Counted from the first letter of the stretch, positions 35,376-47,320 are shown. The stretch is DNA of 64,000 bases from Carettochelys insculpta (GCF_033958435.1 NC_134137.1:113284501-113348500); one strand, 5' to 3'. Numbers and translations are program-made. The notes: generated from the sequence alone by a model not told the origin.

Positions 35376-36046
35376 CATGCTTATGTTTTATACTCAAATC
35401 TTGTATTTGTCTTATCCCTAATTTAAACAAAGCAAAAAACACCCCCGTGATACTGAGCTGACTTCCCACACCCTAAGATAAGCTTTCTGGCTATACATTT
35501 AAGCTTTTTAGAACACCAATGCTACCTAGAAGGCTGTGCATCCAATTTCTGCAAACTGTCAAAGTTTTCAGCAGGAACTTGGCTGAGAATTACAGAAATT
35601 ATAAGCAACATGTGTACCTCCTATGGAGAGCCAAAAGGATAGAAGGAGACATCATTATAGTACTCGATCCCTCTCCAAGAGAACTAATGCAAATTCACCG
35701 GAGCCAAGAACTAATTTTATACATATGAGGAAGCTTTGGGGGAATTTAAACATTAAGGCTGCTCCAAGCCAGAGTATGACTGATGAACTACTTAAACTTG
35801 TCAGTAGTTAGTAAGACAGTTGAATGACTTAATATTTGCTTTTATTCTTATAAGCGTGAAGTTAGGGGGGAAGGCCACATAAGGAGATTCAACAATTTTT
35901 AGAGTCCAGGCCTCTTCAGTTCCAATATAGCACTGAAGCCAGCCACCTATGGGATTTAAAAAGACAGCCTGAGTAATATAAAGAGCACTTTCACTTTTGA
36001 CAGCATATTCTTATATATGAGGCCTGTCTGAGTAGTCCCTTCCTGA
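35376..36046. other. No recognised feature
   Basis: Nothing that I can name; the frames at 35519 and 35623 have no domains. Confidence 0.35.
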
Positions 36047-36471
36047 GGCTGCTGCTACACTATCACTCTCCCATCGGAGAGTGATGTAATGAGGCAATTC
36101 GAAGTAGGCTAATGAGGCACTAACATGCATATTCAGTACTTCATTAGCATAATGGTGGCTGTGTGAACAGACTTCGAATTGCAGACTGACAGTGAAGATG
36201 GGGGAAGCTTTGAAATAAGTGTCCCACTTCAACATTCCATTACTCCCACAGAACTAGATTGGAGTAAGGGAATGTTGAAGTGGGAAACTTATGTTGAAGC
36301 TGCCCCCATATTCACTGTCAATCTGCAATTTGAAGTCTGCACTTCAAAATTCTCGTGGGTACCATTATACTAATGAGACACTGAATATGCACATTAGCAC
36401 CTCATTAGCCTCCTTCGAATTCCCTCATTACCATGGCAACTCCAACAAGACAATGGTAGTGTAGCAGCAGC
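36047..36471. mobile_element. Foldback MITE, 425 bp
   Basis: GGCTGCTGCTACACTA on the left equals the complement of the right end, and the halves mirror each other around about 36255 (GGAATGTTGAAGTGGGA block). The flanks TGA and TTA do not match exactly. Confidence 0.8.
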
Positions 36472-37299
36472 CTTAGTTTGTTTGGAGACACAACTGATGC
36501 ACAGCCTCTGACAATCTGGTTTTGTTCTGGTCCTTTTCTCCATCTTATACAGATTAAGAAAGCCCTTTAAAGATGGACTCAGAAACTCACCATGACTATT
36601 TCCTTTGCTTTTTTTTGAATTTAGCACTGGTTTAATACACACTCAGATGAAATGTGTGGAATAAATACAGTGTATGAAACCAATGGGACTTGGACATGGG
36701 AATCTGTGGTTCTTCCTGGGCACTGGCACTGATATATCTCCAGTCACGTACAAACTAACTATATGAGATCAGAGCATGCAAATCCCTCTCTGACACCTGG
36801 CATCCTCCTCTTTTTCCCTTTCTCTGGCTTTCAAGCATTTTGTTAACAAACATACAAAGAAACAAACAAAGGAACAAACACCTTAGGAAGGATCCTGTCT
36901 TTGTTCTCTTCGCTATCAACACTTTTTCCTTCTTTACCATTTCTTGCGCATAACATGAATATGGCATCTCTTTAGGACAATGGGCCAAGAAAAAATAATG
37001 TGAGCATTATTCATTATCACCCTCTGGGATTGTTTAGGGACACACGAGTCCTTGAGAGGATCAAATTATGGAGGAAGAGGTGGTTAAGCTTGCAAATAAT
37101 GCTGAGAAGATGGGCTGCTGTTGTTATCAGCTACTTAGTCAAAAACACATCCCTAATTTTCAGAGTCTGAAGGATCAAAGGGACAGATTCTGTGCTGATA
37201 TAATTTATTATAGGTCTCTTGAATTCATTGGGAGCAATCACTAGTTATACGATGTGATGATTCATACCAGTGCCTAAGTCCTTTTCATTTCTTTGACAA
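36472..37299. other. No recognised feature
   Basis: AT-rich sequence; no gene or repeat recognised. Confidence 0.35.
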
Positions 37300-37358
37300 T
37301 CTCTTTGGTCTTCTTAGTGGTCACTCGATAATCAGTAGAAAGTCTTCATATCACTCCC

Positions 37359-38013
37359 CTATTTGTGAGTCCATTGATGGCTAATCAGCTGGATTCTGGA
37401 GCTACAGGTCATATCACAGAACAGGGATGTGTTATTGGCTATTGGAGGGCTACAGAGCAGTTTTTGCCACTCTTTTCTTCTTTTTCACCTCTCCTCATCC
37501 ACACTGTGGTGGGACTTCTCATGAATTACCATTCTCCACTGGGGATAGTCTTGGGCAAGGTTGTCCCAAATGTCAACATTGAAGCTGCACTCTTTCATGG
37601 GTACTTTCAGCAAGTCCTCATATTGCTTATGTTGGCTCCTAACAATCCTCTCTCCTTCCTTCAATTCGGAAAATAGAATCTGCTTTGGGAGGCTCTGAAC
37701 CACGTGAGCAGTCCAACAAAGGTGTTGATGAATGATAATGGCTTCAATGCTGTTCACGTTCGACTCTTCCAGGATGCTAGTGTTCATGTGTCTAACATCC
37801 CAAGAAATATTTAGGATTCTCCTGAAGCAGTATTGATGATATCGTTCAAGTACTTTCAAATGAGGCTTGTATGTTGTCCTTGTTTCACATGCATACGGTA
37901 GCACTGGAACAACCACTGTACAGTTTAAAGGGAGTTTTGTCTTGGGATAGCTGTCTCAGTTCTCAAAGACCCTTTGTCTCAGGTGGGCAAAAGCAGAGCT
38001 TGAACAGCTCAGA
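37359..38013 (-). pseudogene. LINE C-terminal region with finger motif
   Basis: This continues the protein beyond the CR1 insertion: HLRQRVFEN, TKLPLNCTVVVPVLPYACET, LKVLERYHQYCFRRILNISW, IEAIIIHQHLCWTAHVV, LPKQILFSELKEGER, then a degraded finger CSSRIQLISHQWTH and a TAG at 37359-37361 (minus). In related LINEs this is the thumb and nucleic-acid-binding tail. At least four in-frame stops are present. Confidence 0.75.
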
Positions 38014-39617
38014 TGATCACAGAATCATAGAACACTAGGACCGGAAGGGGCCTCGAGAGGCCATCGAGTCCAGTCTCCTGCCCCGACGGCAGGACCGACC
38101 ACTATCTACACCATCCCTGATAGACATCTATCTAATCTGTTCTTAAATATCTCCAGCGAGGGAGATTCCACAACCTCCCTTGGCAACTTATTCCAGTACT
38201 TGACCACCCTGACAGTTAGGAACTTTTTCCTAATGTCCAACCTAAACTTCCCTTGCTGCAGCTTAAGTCCATTGCCTCTTGTTCTCTCCTCAGAGGCCAA
38301 GAAGAACAAGTTTTCTCCCTCCTCCTTATGACACCCTTTAAGATATCTGAAAACCGCTATCATGTCCCCCCTCAATCTTCTTTTTGCCAAGCTAAACAAG
38401 CCCAATTCTTTCAGCCTTTCTTCATAAGTCATGTTCTCCAGACCTTTTATCATTCTAGTTGCTCTCCTCTGGACCTTCTCTAATTTCTCCACATCTTTCT
38501 TGAATTGGGGTGCCCAGAACTGGACACAATATTCCAGCTGAGGCCTAACCAGCGCAGAGTAGAGCGGTAGAATGATTTCTAGTGTCTTGTTCACAACACA
38601 CCTGCTAATGCATCCCAGAATCATGTTTGCTTTTTTTGCAACACATCACACTGTTGACTCATATTTAACTTGTGATCTACTAGAACCCCTAGATCCCTTT
38701 CTGCTGTACTCCTTCCTAGACAGTCTTTTCCTATTCTGTATGTGTGAAACAGATTATTCCTTCCTAAGTGCAGCACCTTACATTTATCTTTATTAAACTT
38801 CATCCTGTTTACTTCAGACCATTTCTCCAATTTATCTAGATCATTCTGAATTATGACCCTATCCTCCAAGGTAGTTGCAACCCCTCCCAGCTTGGTATCA
38901 TCTGCAAACTTAATAAGCATACTTTCTATGCCAATATCCAAATCATTAATGAAGATATTGAACAGAACTGGTCCCAAAACAGACCCCTGCGGAACCCCAC
39001 TTTTTATGCTTTTCCAGCAGGATTGAGCACCATTAACAACTACTCTCTGGGTATGATTAGCCAGCCAGTTATGCACCCACCTTATTGCAGCCCCATTTAA
39101 GTTGGACTTGCCTAGTTTGTCGATAAGAATATTATGCGAGACCGTATCAAATGTTTTACTAAAGTCTAGGTATACCACATCCACTGCTTCTCCCTTATCT
39201 ACAAGTCTCGTTATCGTGTCAAAAAAAGCTATCAGGTTGGTCTGACATGATTTGTTTTTTACAAAACCATGCTGGCTGTTCCCTATCACTTTACTACCTT
39301 CCAAGTGCTTGCAGATGACTTCCTTAACTACCTGCTCCATTTCCTTTCCTGGCACAGAAGTTAAGCTGACTGGCCTGTAATTTCCTGGGTTGTTGTTATT
39401 CCCCTTTTTGTAGATGGGCACTATATTTGCCCTCTTCCAGTCTTCTGGAATCTCTCCTGTCTCCCATGACTTTCCAAAAATGAGAGCTAACGGCTCAGCT
39501 ACCTCTTCTATCAGCTCCTTGAGGATTCTAGGGTGAATTTCATCAGGCCCTGGTGACTTGCAAACATCTATTTTTTCCAAATAGTTTTTAACTTGTTCTT
39601 TTTTTATTTCAAAAACT
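38014..39617 (-). mobile_element. CR1 LINE copy 2, minus strand, recent
   Basis: A 5'-truncated CR1 whose 3' tail (GATCACAGAATCATAGAAC on the + strand) lies at 38014 and whose 5' end lies at 39617, next to the LINE palm fragment. It is nearly identical by eye to copy 1 over the shared 1.4 kb, so both came from the same recent family. Confidence 0.93.
38106..39580 (-). pseudogene. CR1 ORF2 reverse transcriptase fragment (copy 2)
   Basis: Frames 38621-39580 and 38106-38624 (minus) together cover the reverse transcriptase and the C-terminal domain. Visible motifs are [51 protein letters not shown] and [13 protein letters not shown], so the three catalytic aspartates remain. A single lost base near 38640 (GATGTGTTGC where copy 1 has GATGCTGTTGC) breaks the frame; the C-terminal part [22 protein letters not shown] continues in the other frame to a stop at 38106. 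The endonuclease is absent because of the 5' truncation. Confidence 0.88.
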
Positions 39618-39951
39618 GGATTTCTGCAGCAACATCAACTTTAGTGGAGAGATAACTTTCAAGGTATGGGATGTGCTCCACATTCTCCATCAGTTCTCCA
39701 TTGGCTTCAATAGAAAATACATGAAAGTGTCCCATCAGCGTAGGTTGGTGAAACATCTTGGCCATTTTGATGTTCAGTGTAAGACTGAGATTCTTGTATT
39801 CTTCAGTATAGGAACTTAAGATGATCTGAAGTGGTTCAGGAGAAAGAGCAGCAAACATGTTGTCGTCCACGACTGAAGCTCTATGACTGAGGTCTCGGAG
39901 GTCCTGCTTTTTAGCCTTCAGTGTTCTGAGACTGAAAAGCTTTCCATTCAA
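39618..39951 (-). pseudogene. LINE reverse-transcriptase palm fragment
   Basis: The frame reads GKLFSLRTLKAKKQDLRDL, then VVDDNMFAALSPEPLQIIL in the place of the usual FADD(A)AL box, so the catalytic aspartates may survive in a degraded context; then [16 protein letters not shown], the segment after the palm. It stops at the CR1 boundary at 39617. Confidence 0.65.
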
Positions 39952-39960
39952 GCTTCATGC

Positions 39961-40779
39961 CATCTGAAAGCTTGCCATCACTGAGGTGAATGAATGTGCA
40001 TCTTTGACAATACCACCAATAGTGTGACATGTTCTACCAGAAATGTTATATTCAAATAACCAAAGGGGTGGGTATTTCTTCCTTCAGTATATTCACATAA
40101 AATAAAAAGTATTCAAAGAAGACAGCAATATAGGGAAATTGTAGGTGGTCCTAAAAGATATGTAGAACAACTTCCCTCCAATAACTGCTTTTTATGAAAT
40201 CCAAATTGATTTGAGTGACTTTTTTTGTATTTGAAACAGAGAAGATCTGTGGATCAAGTCATGGTGATTCAAGATCTTGAGGATGAAACAATGAAGAGAA
40301 AACTTGAGGCCCATGTCAAAAAAACAAAACCCTTTGAATTTATGACAGAAATGAATTGCTAACTGGCTACTTGGGTGATAAATGGACAATTCTCCACTTC
40401 CAAGGAGATTCATATGTCCTGGGGAAGAACAAAACAAGTCTATCTGTAGAATTTTCTTCATTATAAAGTAGCATAGACTATGTTGATAGAAAAGGGAAAC
40501 GATGTGTCCACTTAAGTGATTTCTCTGGGGAAAGGAGAGTAAAAAATAGCACATTTGCAGATCTTTTGTCTAGTAATAGCTAAGGATACAAAGGTTTTCA
40601 TACATACACATGTCTATATCTGGAATCATGACAAAGGCTGAATGGCAACCAACCTGTGAAATCTGCACAGCTGCAGACAGCAGAGGTTCACTGAGCTGAT
40701 GAACTGAGCATACTGACAAATACTTCAATGTTGTACTGAGGTAACATTATTAACTCTGAGATGATAATACTAACAAAAC
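39961..40779. other. No recognised feature
   Basis: Sequence beyond the LINE fragment; the minus frame at 40192-40554 has no domain I recognise. Confidence 0.35.
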
Positions 40780-41303
40780 AAAAAAGCCGTCAACTAGCAC
40801 TTTAAAGACTAACAAAATAATTTATTAGGTGATGAGCTTCCGTGGCACAGACCCCCTTCTTCAGATCATAGACTTACCAAAACAGACTCAATATAAAAAG
40901 CACTGAGGTCCCAAAGTTGTTATCATGGTTGGCAAATCAGAAGAGCAGAGGGGCGGCTAGAGGGGAGTGTGGGGTGGGGAAGTCAAGAGTTAGATAAAAC
41001 AAAGTAAGTAAAAGAGTCCTTATAATGGGCCAGGTAATTGCTGTCCCGGTTCAAACCATGTGTTAATGTATCAAATTTGAATATAATGAGAGTTTGGAAC
41101 ACTCCCTTTGTAAACAATCATTAAAGTTCCTTTTCAGTAAAACAGCAACGAAGGGTCCTATGGCAACTTATAGACTAACAGAAAAGTTTTGAGCATGAGC
41201 TTTCGTGAGCACAGATTCACTTCATCAGATGCTGGTCTTGGAAATCTGCAGAGCCAGGTATAAATAAGCCAGAGCAAGGGTGGGGATAACAAGGTTAGCT
41301 CAG

Positions 41304-42180
41304 TCAGCAAGGGTGAGGCTCACTACCAGCAGTTGATCTGGAGGTGTGAACACCAAGGGAGGGGAAGCTGCTTTTGTATTTAGCCAGCCATTCACAGTCT
41401 TTGTTTAAGTCTGAGCTGAGGGCATCGAATTTGCAGATGAATTGTAGCTCAGAAATTTCTCTTTGGAATCTGGTCCTGAAATTTCTTTGCTGTAGGATAG
41501 CTACTTTTAAGTCTGCTACTGTGTGGCCTGGGAGATTGAAGTGCTGTCCTATGGGTTTTTGTATATTGCCATTTCTGATATCTGATTTGTGTGCGTTTAT
41601 TCTTTTACGTAGAGACTGTCCAGTTTGTCTGATGTATATAGCAGAGGGGCATTGCTGGCACATGATGGCGTAAATTATATTGGTAGATGTGCAGCTGAAT
41701 GAACCCACGATGGTGTGGCTGATCTGGTTAGGTCCTGTAATGGTGTTGCTGGTGTAGATATATGGGCAGAGCTGGCAACGAGGTTTGTTGCATGGATGGG
41801 TCCCTGAGTTTTAGTGACTGTGGTTCGGTGTATAGTTGCTGGTTAGGATTTGCTTCAGGTTGGTAGGTTGTCTGTGGGCAAGGACTGGTTTGCCTCCCAA
41901 GGCCTGTGAAAGTGGGGGATCATTGTCCAGGATGGGTTGTAAATCCCTGATGATGTGCTGTGGAGGTTTTAGCTGAGGACTGTAGGTGATGGCTAGTGGT
42001 GTTCTGTTGGTTTCTCTCTTGGGCTTGTCCTGTGGTAAGAGGCTTCATGGCACATGTCTGGCTCTGTTGATCTGTTTTTTCACTTCCTCAGGTGGGTATT
42101 GCAGTTTCAAGAATGCTTGGTAGAGATCCTGTAGGTGTTTGTCTCTGTCGGAGGGGTTGGAGCAAATGCGGTTATACCTT
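41304..42180 (-). pseudogene. Penelope linker and GIY-YIG endonuclease
   Basis: This is the C-terminal half of a Penelope-like protein, in which a GIY-YIG nuclease nicks the target. Upstream (minus) are NRICSNPSDRDKHLQDLYQAF, PPEEVKKQINRA, ITYSPQLKPPQHIIRDLQPI and NKPRCQLCPYI with a few stops. The 134-residue frame 41304-41708 then gives NIIYAIMCQQCPSAIYIRQTG (the family has Y-I-G, here the glycine is R), SLRKRINAHKSDI, PIGQHFNLPGH, and the C-terminal LNKDCEWLAKYKSSFPS tail to a stop. The reverse transcriptase is missing from this half. Confidence 0.85.
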
Positions 42181-42185
42181 CAAAA

Positions 42186-42354
42186 GGTAAATGATATATA
42201 CCTTCAAATCAGTGGCACAACTATGGGTACCCGCATGGCCCCTCAATATGACAACAAAGACTGTGAATGGCTGGCTAAATACAAAAGCAGCTTCCCCTCC
42301 CTTCGTGTTCACACCTCCAGATCAACCGCTGGTAGTAAGCCTCACTCTTGCTGA
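42186..42354 (+). pseudogene. Penelope RT motif fused to endonuclease tail by deletion
   Basis: The frame reads DIYLQISGTTMGTRMAPQYD, the G-T-x-M-G-T-R-M-A-P reverse-transcriptase motif of Penelope-like elements, and passes at about 42252 straight into NKDCEWLAKYKSSFPSLRV, the last part of the GIY-YIG domain. Everything between was deleted, before or during insertion. Confidence 0.8.
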
Positions 42355-43569
42355 CTGAGCTAACCTTGTTATCCCCACCCTTGCTCTGGCTTATTTATAC
42401 CTGGCCCTGTCTATAAGGTGCCACAGGACCCTTCGTTGCTATTACAAATCCATATTAACACGGCTACCCCTCTGATACTTCAGTAAAACAGAGACTTTCA
42501 GGTCATTAACAGAATGGCCCACTCCATTAAAGTGCTGGCTGACAGGTTTGTGAATTAGGAATATTTTGATGTCTGTTTTGTACCCATTCATTCTTTGTCA
42601 AAGAGTGTTTGAAGTCTGTCCAGTATACATCGTATGTGGGCATTGTTGTCACATGATGGTATATATATGATGTTAGTTAAGCAACAGGAGAATGCAACTG
42701 TGATTCTGTGAATAACACGGTTAGGTCCGGTGGTAGTACCTCCAGAATAGACACGTGAACAAAGTTGGCAATGGGCTTGTTGCAAGGAAAAGTTCCAGGG
42801 CTGGTATTATTGTGGTATAGCCTGTGGTTCTTAGTGAGAATCCTCATAAGTTTGGGAGGTTGTCTGTAGGAGAGAACAGGCCTGTCACCTAGGGCCTTCT
42901 GGAGGGTGGCATCCTGATTAAGGATAGGTTGTAGGGTTTTAATGATGCATTGCAGTGGTTTGAGTTGGAGGCTGTAGGTGATGACCAGTAGTGTTCTGTT
43001 GTTGTTGTTTTTGGCCCTATCTTGGAGTAGTTGTTTTCTGGGTACTCATCTGACCCTGTCAATTTGTTTTTTCACTTCTCCTGGTGGGCAATTCAGGACA
43101 AATTGTTCTGATTTGTCAACCTTGATAACAGCTTTTGGACCTTGGTGCTTTATATAATGAGTCTGTTCTGGTATGGATATGATCTGGAAAAAGTGGGCCT
43201 GTCCCATGGAAGCTCATCACCTAATTAATTATTTTTTTTAGTCTTTAAAGTGCTACTTGGCTGCCTTTTTGTTTTGATAGAATGCAGACTAACATGCCTA
43301 TCTCTCTGTCACTATGATAATATTAAGCATGGAAAGATGCAGCAGACACAGGCTTCATTATTATTTGAGCAGTGTCACGGTTAATGACATTATGAAATAT
43401 TCCCTAATAATACTAATTAGATTTCTGTCTGGAACTTACATGCAAGACTGTAACTTCTGCACTGTTCAACCATTGTTCAAACACAAAACATGTTTGCTTT
43501 ACATAGGAAAATGACCCAGTCCCAACTGGTATGTTTTACACCTGATATCTGAATGAGAGGGATCATTTA

Positions 43570-43820
43570 GGCTATGCCTGCATGGACACTTAGCACAGCG
43601 CTGCTACTGGCAGCACTATGCTAATGAGGTTTCCAGAAATTGCAAATGGTTGCCTGTTTGCAAACTCATGCATCTAATTAGCATAGCTACGTGAGCTTTC
43701 TTTGTAGGCAGATGGGAGTGCCACCAGTACAGAGGCTGTGTAGGCATGCTTCTGCCAGCAAAAAATCCTCTGTTGCCAGCCCCTTATGCCTGAACTCCAC
43801 CCCAAATTTTGTCAGGGTGA
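43570..43820. mobile_element. Partial MITE related to 24599-24830
   Basis: The left end GGCTATGCCTGCATGGACAC and the TGCTACTGGCAGCACTATGCTAATGA region match the element in CR1 copy 3. The right end is not found. Confidence 0.65.
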
Positions 43821-44176
43821 TATGTTACCTACCAGATAAAGCAGATCATTATTAACTTATGCTCTTATATTCATTGCTGGATGTCAAAGTGCCTTACAAC
43901 ATGCAGCGCGATGTTTTTATGTTACATATAAATGAATGGCAGAGGACCAAACCTTAGAGTCCTTATTAGACAGAACTCTGAGTTCTGTGGACTGCAGGAT
44001 TTGGCCTGTATGAATAATAATTCAAAAAATATACACTAAGACATTGGTCAAGATAGATTGGGTACTCGCCGTTTGAACTTCAGCAAAACCAGAGGTCAGT
44101 AATATAAGAAAATAACATATATATCAAATAATGGCATGATAACGGCATGGTTTATGAAATTAACTTGTGTAGCTCA
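43821..44176. other. No recognised feature
   Basis: AT-rich sequence without a recognisable element. Confidence 0.35.
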
Positions 44177-44865
44177 AGTTGTGTCTACACGTGCACGCTA
44201 TTTCGAAGTAGCGGCACTAACTTCGAAATAGCGCCCGTCGGGGCTACACGCGTCGGGCGCTATTTCGAAGTTAACTTCGACGTTAGGCGGCGAGACGTTG
44301 AAGTCGCTAACCTCATGAGGGGATCGGAATAGCGCCCTACTTCGACGTTCAACGTCGAAGTAGGGACCATGTAGACAATCCGCGTCCCACAACATCGAAA
44401 TTGCTGGGTCCTCCATGGTGGCCATCAGCTCGGGGGTTGAGAGATGCTCTCTCTCCAGCCCCTGCGGGGCTCTATGGTCACCGTGTGCAGCAGCCCTTAG
44501 CCCAGGGCTTCTGGCTGCTGCTGCGGCAGCTGGGGATCCATGCTGCAGGCACAGGGTCTGCAACCAGTTGTCGGCTCTGTGTATCTTGTGTTGTTTAGTG
44601 CAACTGTGTCTGGGAGGGACCCTTTAAGGGAGCGGTTTGCTGTTGAGTCCGCCCTGTGAGCCTGTCTGCAGCTGTGCCTGGCACCCTTATTTCGATGTGT
44701 GCTACTTTGGCGTGTAGACGTACCCTCGCAGCGCCTATTTCGATGTGGTGCCGCGCAACGTCGAAGTTGAACATCGACGTTGCCAGCCCTGGAGGACGTG
44801 TAGACATTATTCGTTGTACATCGAAATAAGCTATTTCGATGTTGGCTTCACGTGTAGACGTAGCC
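44177..44865 (-). mobile_element. Harbinger-derived MITE, 689 bp, copy 3
   Basis: Nearly the same text as 19576-20257. The ends AGTTGTGTCTACACGTGCACG and the complement of GGCTACGTCTACACGTG are flanked by TCA on both sides (44174-44176 and 44866-44868). The reading frames inside it are shared with copies 1 and 2 because of common descent, not because they encode a protein. Confidence 0.9.
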
Positions 44866-45439
44866 TCAGTGTCATAATATCATCTGTAAGGACATTATTT
44901 CAGAAACACTCAAAAGATAAAACTGGATATTCCTATGCATACTAGGAACATTTAAAGTTTCAAAAGAAAGGATTTTAAAACGAACACGATATTTTGAAAA
45001 CTCAAAAACCCTCATGATTTAGTCTCATTAAAGGGGATTAGGGAGAAACTCTTTGCACAAATGCTATTACATTTCTGCTTTCTGCACCTTATTCTGAAGC
45101 ATCTGGTACTAGCAGCTGTTAGAGGCAGAATAAGATGGACCAGAGGCATGACCTGGTACAGCATGTTCTGTGTTCCTAGTTTTGAGGAATGATTCATTTG
45201 AACAAGATAAAATGGGCAAAACAAGAAAACTGTGGCAGCCCTACATGCACATAAAGTGAAAGCCAGAGTGCAATACTTTTTATCAGTTACTGAAATACAA
45301 TGCCATTTTTGTGAAAAAAAAGAGGCGTCAGTACTCAACAAGCTCTCTCCACCCATGCAGCCAATCCTATGGCTCAGGCTGTCAAGGTAGCCATGCTCAT
45401 GCTCAGTACTTGCAAATACCCACACAAATAACCCACTGA
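44866..45439. other. No recognised feature
   Basis: No gene or repeat recognised; the minus frame at 45012-45425 is cysteine-rich but matches nothing I know. Confidence 0.35.
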
Positions 45440-45870
45440 GGCTGCAGCTACACTAGCAATTTCTTTTGGAAGATCAGGCCCTTTTTAAAAAGAACACGTA
45501 GCGCATCCACACACAATATGTTCTCTTTTGAGCCAAAATCGAAAAACTGTGGCTCTTTTTCCTGAAGCCCTTTGCCACTCCTGGATCAGGAAAAACACCT
45601 CCTTTCAAAAGCTTCTTCTTCTTCAAAAAATCTTGTGTAGATGCTCCACAGGGTCTTTTTTGAAAGAGCGGTCCTCATAGCATCAGATAATAATCCCTGG
45701 CCCATTCTTTTCAAGTAGCGGGGGCTGTGTGGATGCTCTCTATTGAAAGAGTGGATTGATTTTTCGATCTGTTTTTTTGTGTGTGGACACGTTCTTTCTA
45801 AAGAAAATGTTCCAGAAGAGATCTTCCGGAAGATCATCTTTTGAAAGATTGCTGCAGTGTAGACACGGCT
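45440..45870. mobile_element. MITE with CTTTTGAAAGA-rich interior
   Basis: The ends GGCTGCAGCTACACTAGCAA and the complement of AGCCGTGTCTACACTGCAGC are inverted. The flanks TGA and TAA differ by one base. The interior has TTCTTTTGAAAGA-type motifs as in 57616-58280. Confidence 0.75.
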
Positions 45871-45894
45871 TAAATAAACATATGGGCTACGTCT

Positions 45895-46072
45895 ACACTA
45901 GCACAAATCTTCAAAATGGCCAGCATGCTGGTGGACGTGGCTCTTCTAAATTGCCACATTTCGCTGCTGTGTGGCTTGTCCAGATAGGGTCCTTTTCAAA
46001 GGACCCTGGGAACTTCAAAATCCCCTTATTCCTATGGCCATTTTGAAGACTTGTGCTTGTGTAGATACAGCC
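45895..46072. mobile_element. Short foldback MITE related to 53462-53897
   Basis: GGCTACGTCTACACTAGCACAAA pairs with the complement of GGCTGTATCTACACAAGCACAAG, with AAAATGGCCA and TGGCCATTTT blocks facing each other. The flanks ATG and ATA are near-matches. It is internally deleted relative to the 436-bp copy. Confidence 0.8.
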
Positions 46073-47320
46073 ATAGAGGTAAACAGGGATTCTACATCTA
46101 CATACTGAGGCACTGACTTAGCAAAAATTTTAAGCATATGAATATTCAAATTGAAGTTACATGTACTTGAGTAACTTGTTGAATCAGTATCGGAATAATT
46201 ATAATTCACGAACTATGTGCTCACTTCAGTAAATGTATGAGAGGAAAAAATACTGACACACCTTCTAGGAACTCCCTTTAGCTGTATGTTGGTGACTGCA
46301 GAATCCTTGCACCTTGCACTTTTTTTTAAACTATTCCTTTTTGGCACAGTCTTGCTTATGTACAGAAGTAAAGTGACATATGCATGCTACTAACACTCTT
46401 CAGTGCTGTCCACACATCTTTTTTTTTACCTTCCCGGACGAAGTGAAAGGTCTATAACACTGTTAGACATGCAAGGGCAAAGACCAAGATGAAACACAAA
46501 AGACTAACATCCAGTGTTAAAAAGAAACAAGATGGCACAATACCTGATAACAGAATTGAAACAAAATAGCATTTGTCTCCATCTCCTCACTCCTTGCTAA
46601 TTTGAGGGAGAGAGTATGAGTGCCACTTTCAATGCTCCTGCTGCTGTCGTTTCCACTCCTACCACTGTTTTGTACGTTGAAAGAAATCATCAATAGCAAT
46701 GAACTGAAATCATGCTGTGGTGTCACTCAGCACTACATGTGGGGAGAGGAAGAAGAGAACAAGGAATCAAACCATTTGCTTAGCCTTAAGACAACAGGTA
46801 GTGGAGACAAGAACAGCCCACTACATATCACTGCTGTCATCAACTTCATTATTTTTCTTAGGAGATAATGACAGATAGAAGGCATGCGCACAAAGCCCAC
46901 ATGGCACAGGAGGATGCTGATATTAATAGCATTGCTGGGCTACAACTATGGATATTGCCAAAACCAGAGCATTTAGATCAGAATCTATGAGATATATGGG
47001 ACTTTTGCAACAGTATTAAGGTTTGTAATCAGGCACACTAATGACATTAGCACACATGTGTTTAGAAAACGATCCTCACTAGAAATGATCTGCCTAGAGG
47101 TACTACCCAAAAACTATCTCCAGTGCAAATGTATCTCATGTGCCTAAACAGGAGGTATGTTTTTGACCCACTGTGGAGGAATATGAGTGAGCTGCCTCTG
47201 GGACCCATGTACATTGTTGCTAGGAAGATTTGGCACTCCACATCCAGAAGCTTCTAGAATTGAATATGGTAGTTTTGGGTCTTCTCCAGTAGGTTCCCTG
47301 TTTCTAGGGCTAGATTCCAT
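46073..47320. other. No recognised feature
   Basis: AT-rich, unique-looking sequence. The frames at 46517 (minus) and 46620 (plus) overlap each other and have no domains. Confidence 0.35.

Larger units (their letters stand above)
37300..39960 (-). mobile_element. LINE remnant (clade unassigned) split by CR1
   Basis: Minus-strand coding pieces of one non-LTR retrotransposon lie on both sides of the CR1 at 38014-39617. Order, orientation and reading all fit a single older copy. The C-terminal Cys/His finger is of the same type as in the fragment at 25185-25525. The 3' end lies near 37300; the 5' end is not visible beyond about 39990. Confidence 0.75.
41146..42478. mobile_element. Younger Penelope-like element with head-to-head halves
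   Basis: The block is flanked by TTCAGTAAAACAG at 41133-41145 and 42479-42491, an exact 13-bp target duplication. The left part (41146 to about 42185) is a minus-strand Penelope 3' half with GIY-YIG coding sequence. The right part (about 42186-42478) is a plus-strand piece that joins a reverse-transcriptase motif directly to the end of the same endonuclease and the 3' tail. The two parts meet 5' end to 5' end at about 42185. Confidence 0.85.
40780..43290 (-). mobile_element. Old Penelope-like element, split by a younger one
   Basis: Minus-strand pieces at 42491-43290 and 40780-41132 join across the insertion at 41146-42478. The first piece encodes KNNNNRTLLVITYSLQLKPL, LRQPPKL-like and LTKNHRLYHNNTSPGTFPCNKP remnants and a decayed GIY-YIG region with stops. 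The 3' part carries the GAAGCTCATCACCTAATAAA and TTTGTTAGTCTTTAAAGTGC tail. The same tail text also appears at 43215-43250, next to the left edge, which suggests the long repeat arrangement usual for Penelope elements. Confidence 0.75.

Noticed and set aside
38253..38483. 76-residue frame found identically at 7707-7937 (minus)
   Set aside because: It is the antisense of the CR1 reverse transcriptase in both copies.
45012..45425. Cysteine-rich 137-residue minus frame as a host gene
   Set aside because: No signal peptide, cysteine spacing or splice context that I recognise; likely a chance frame.
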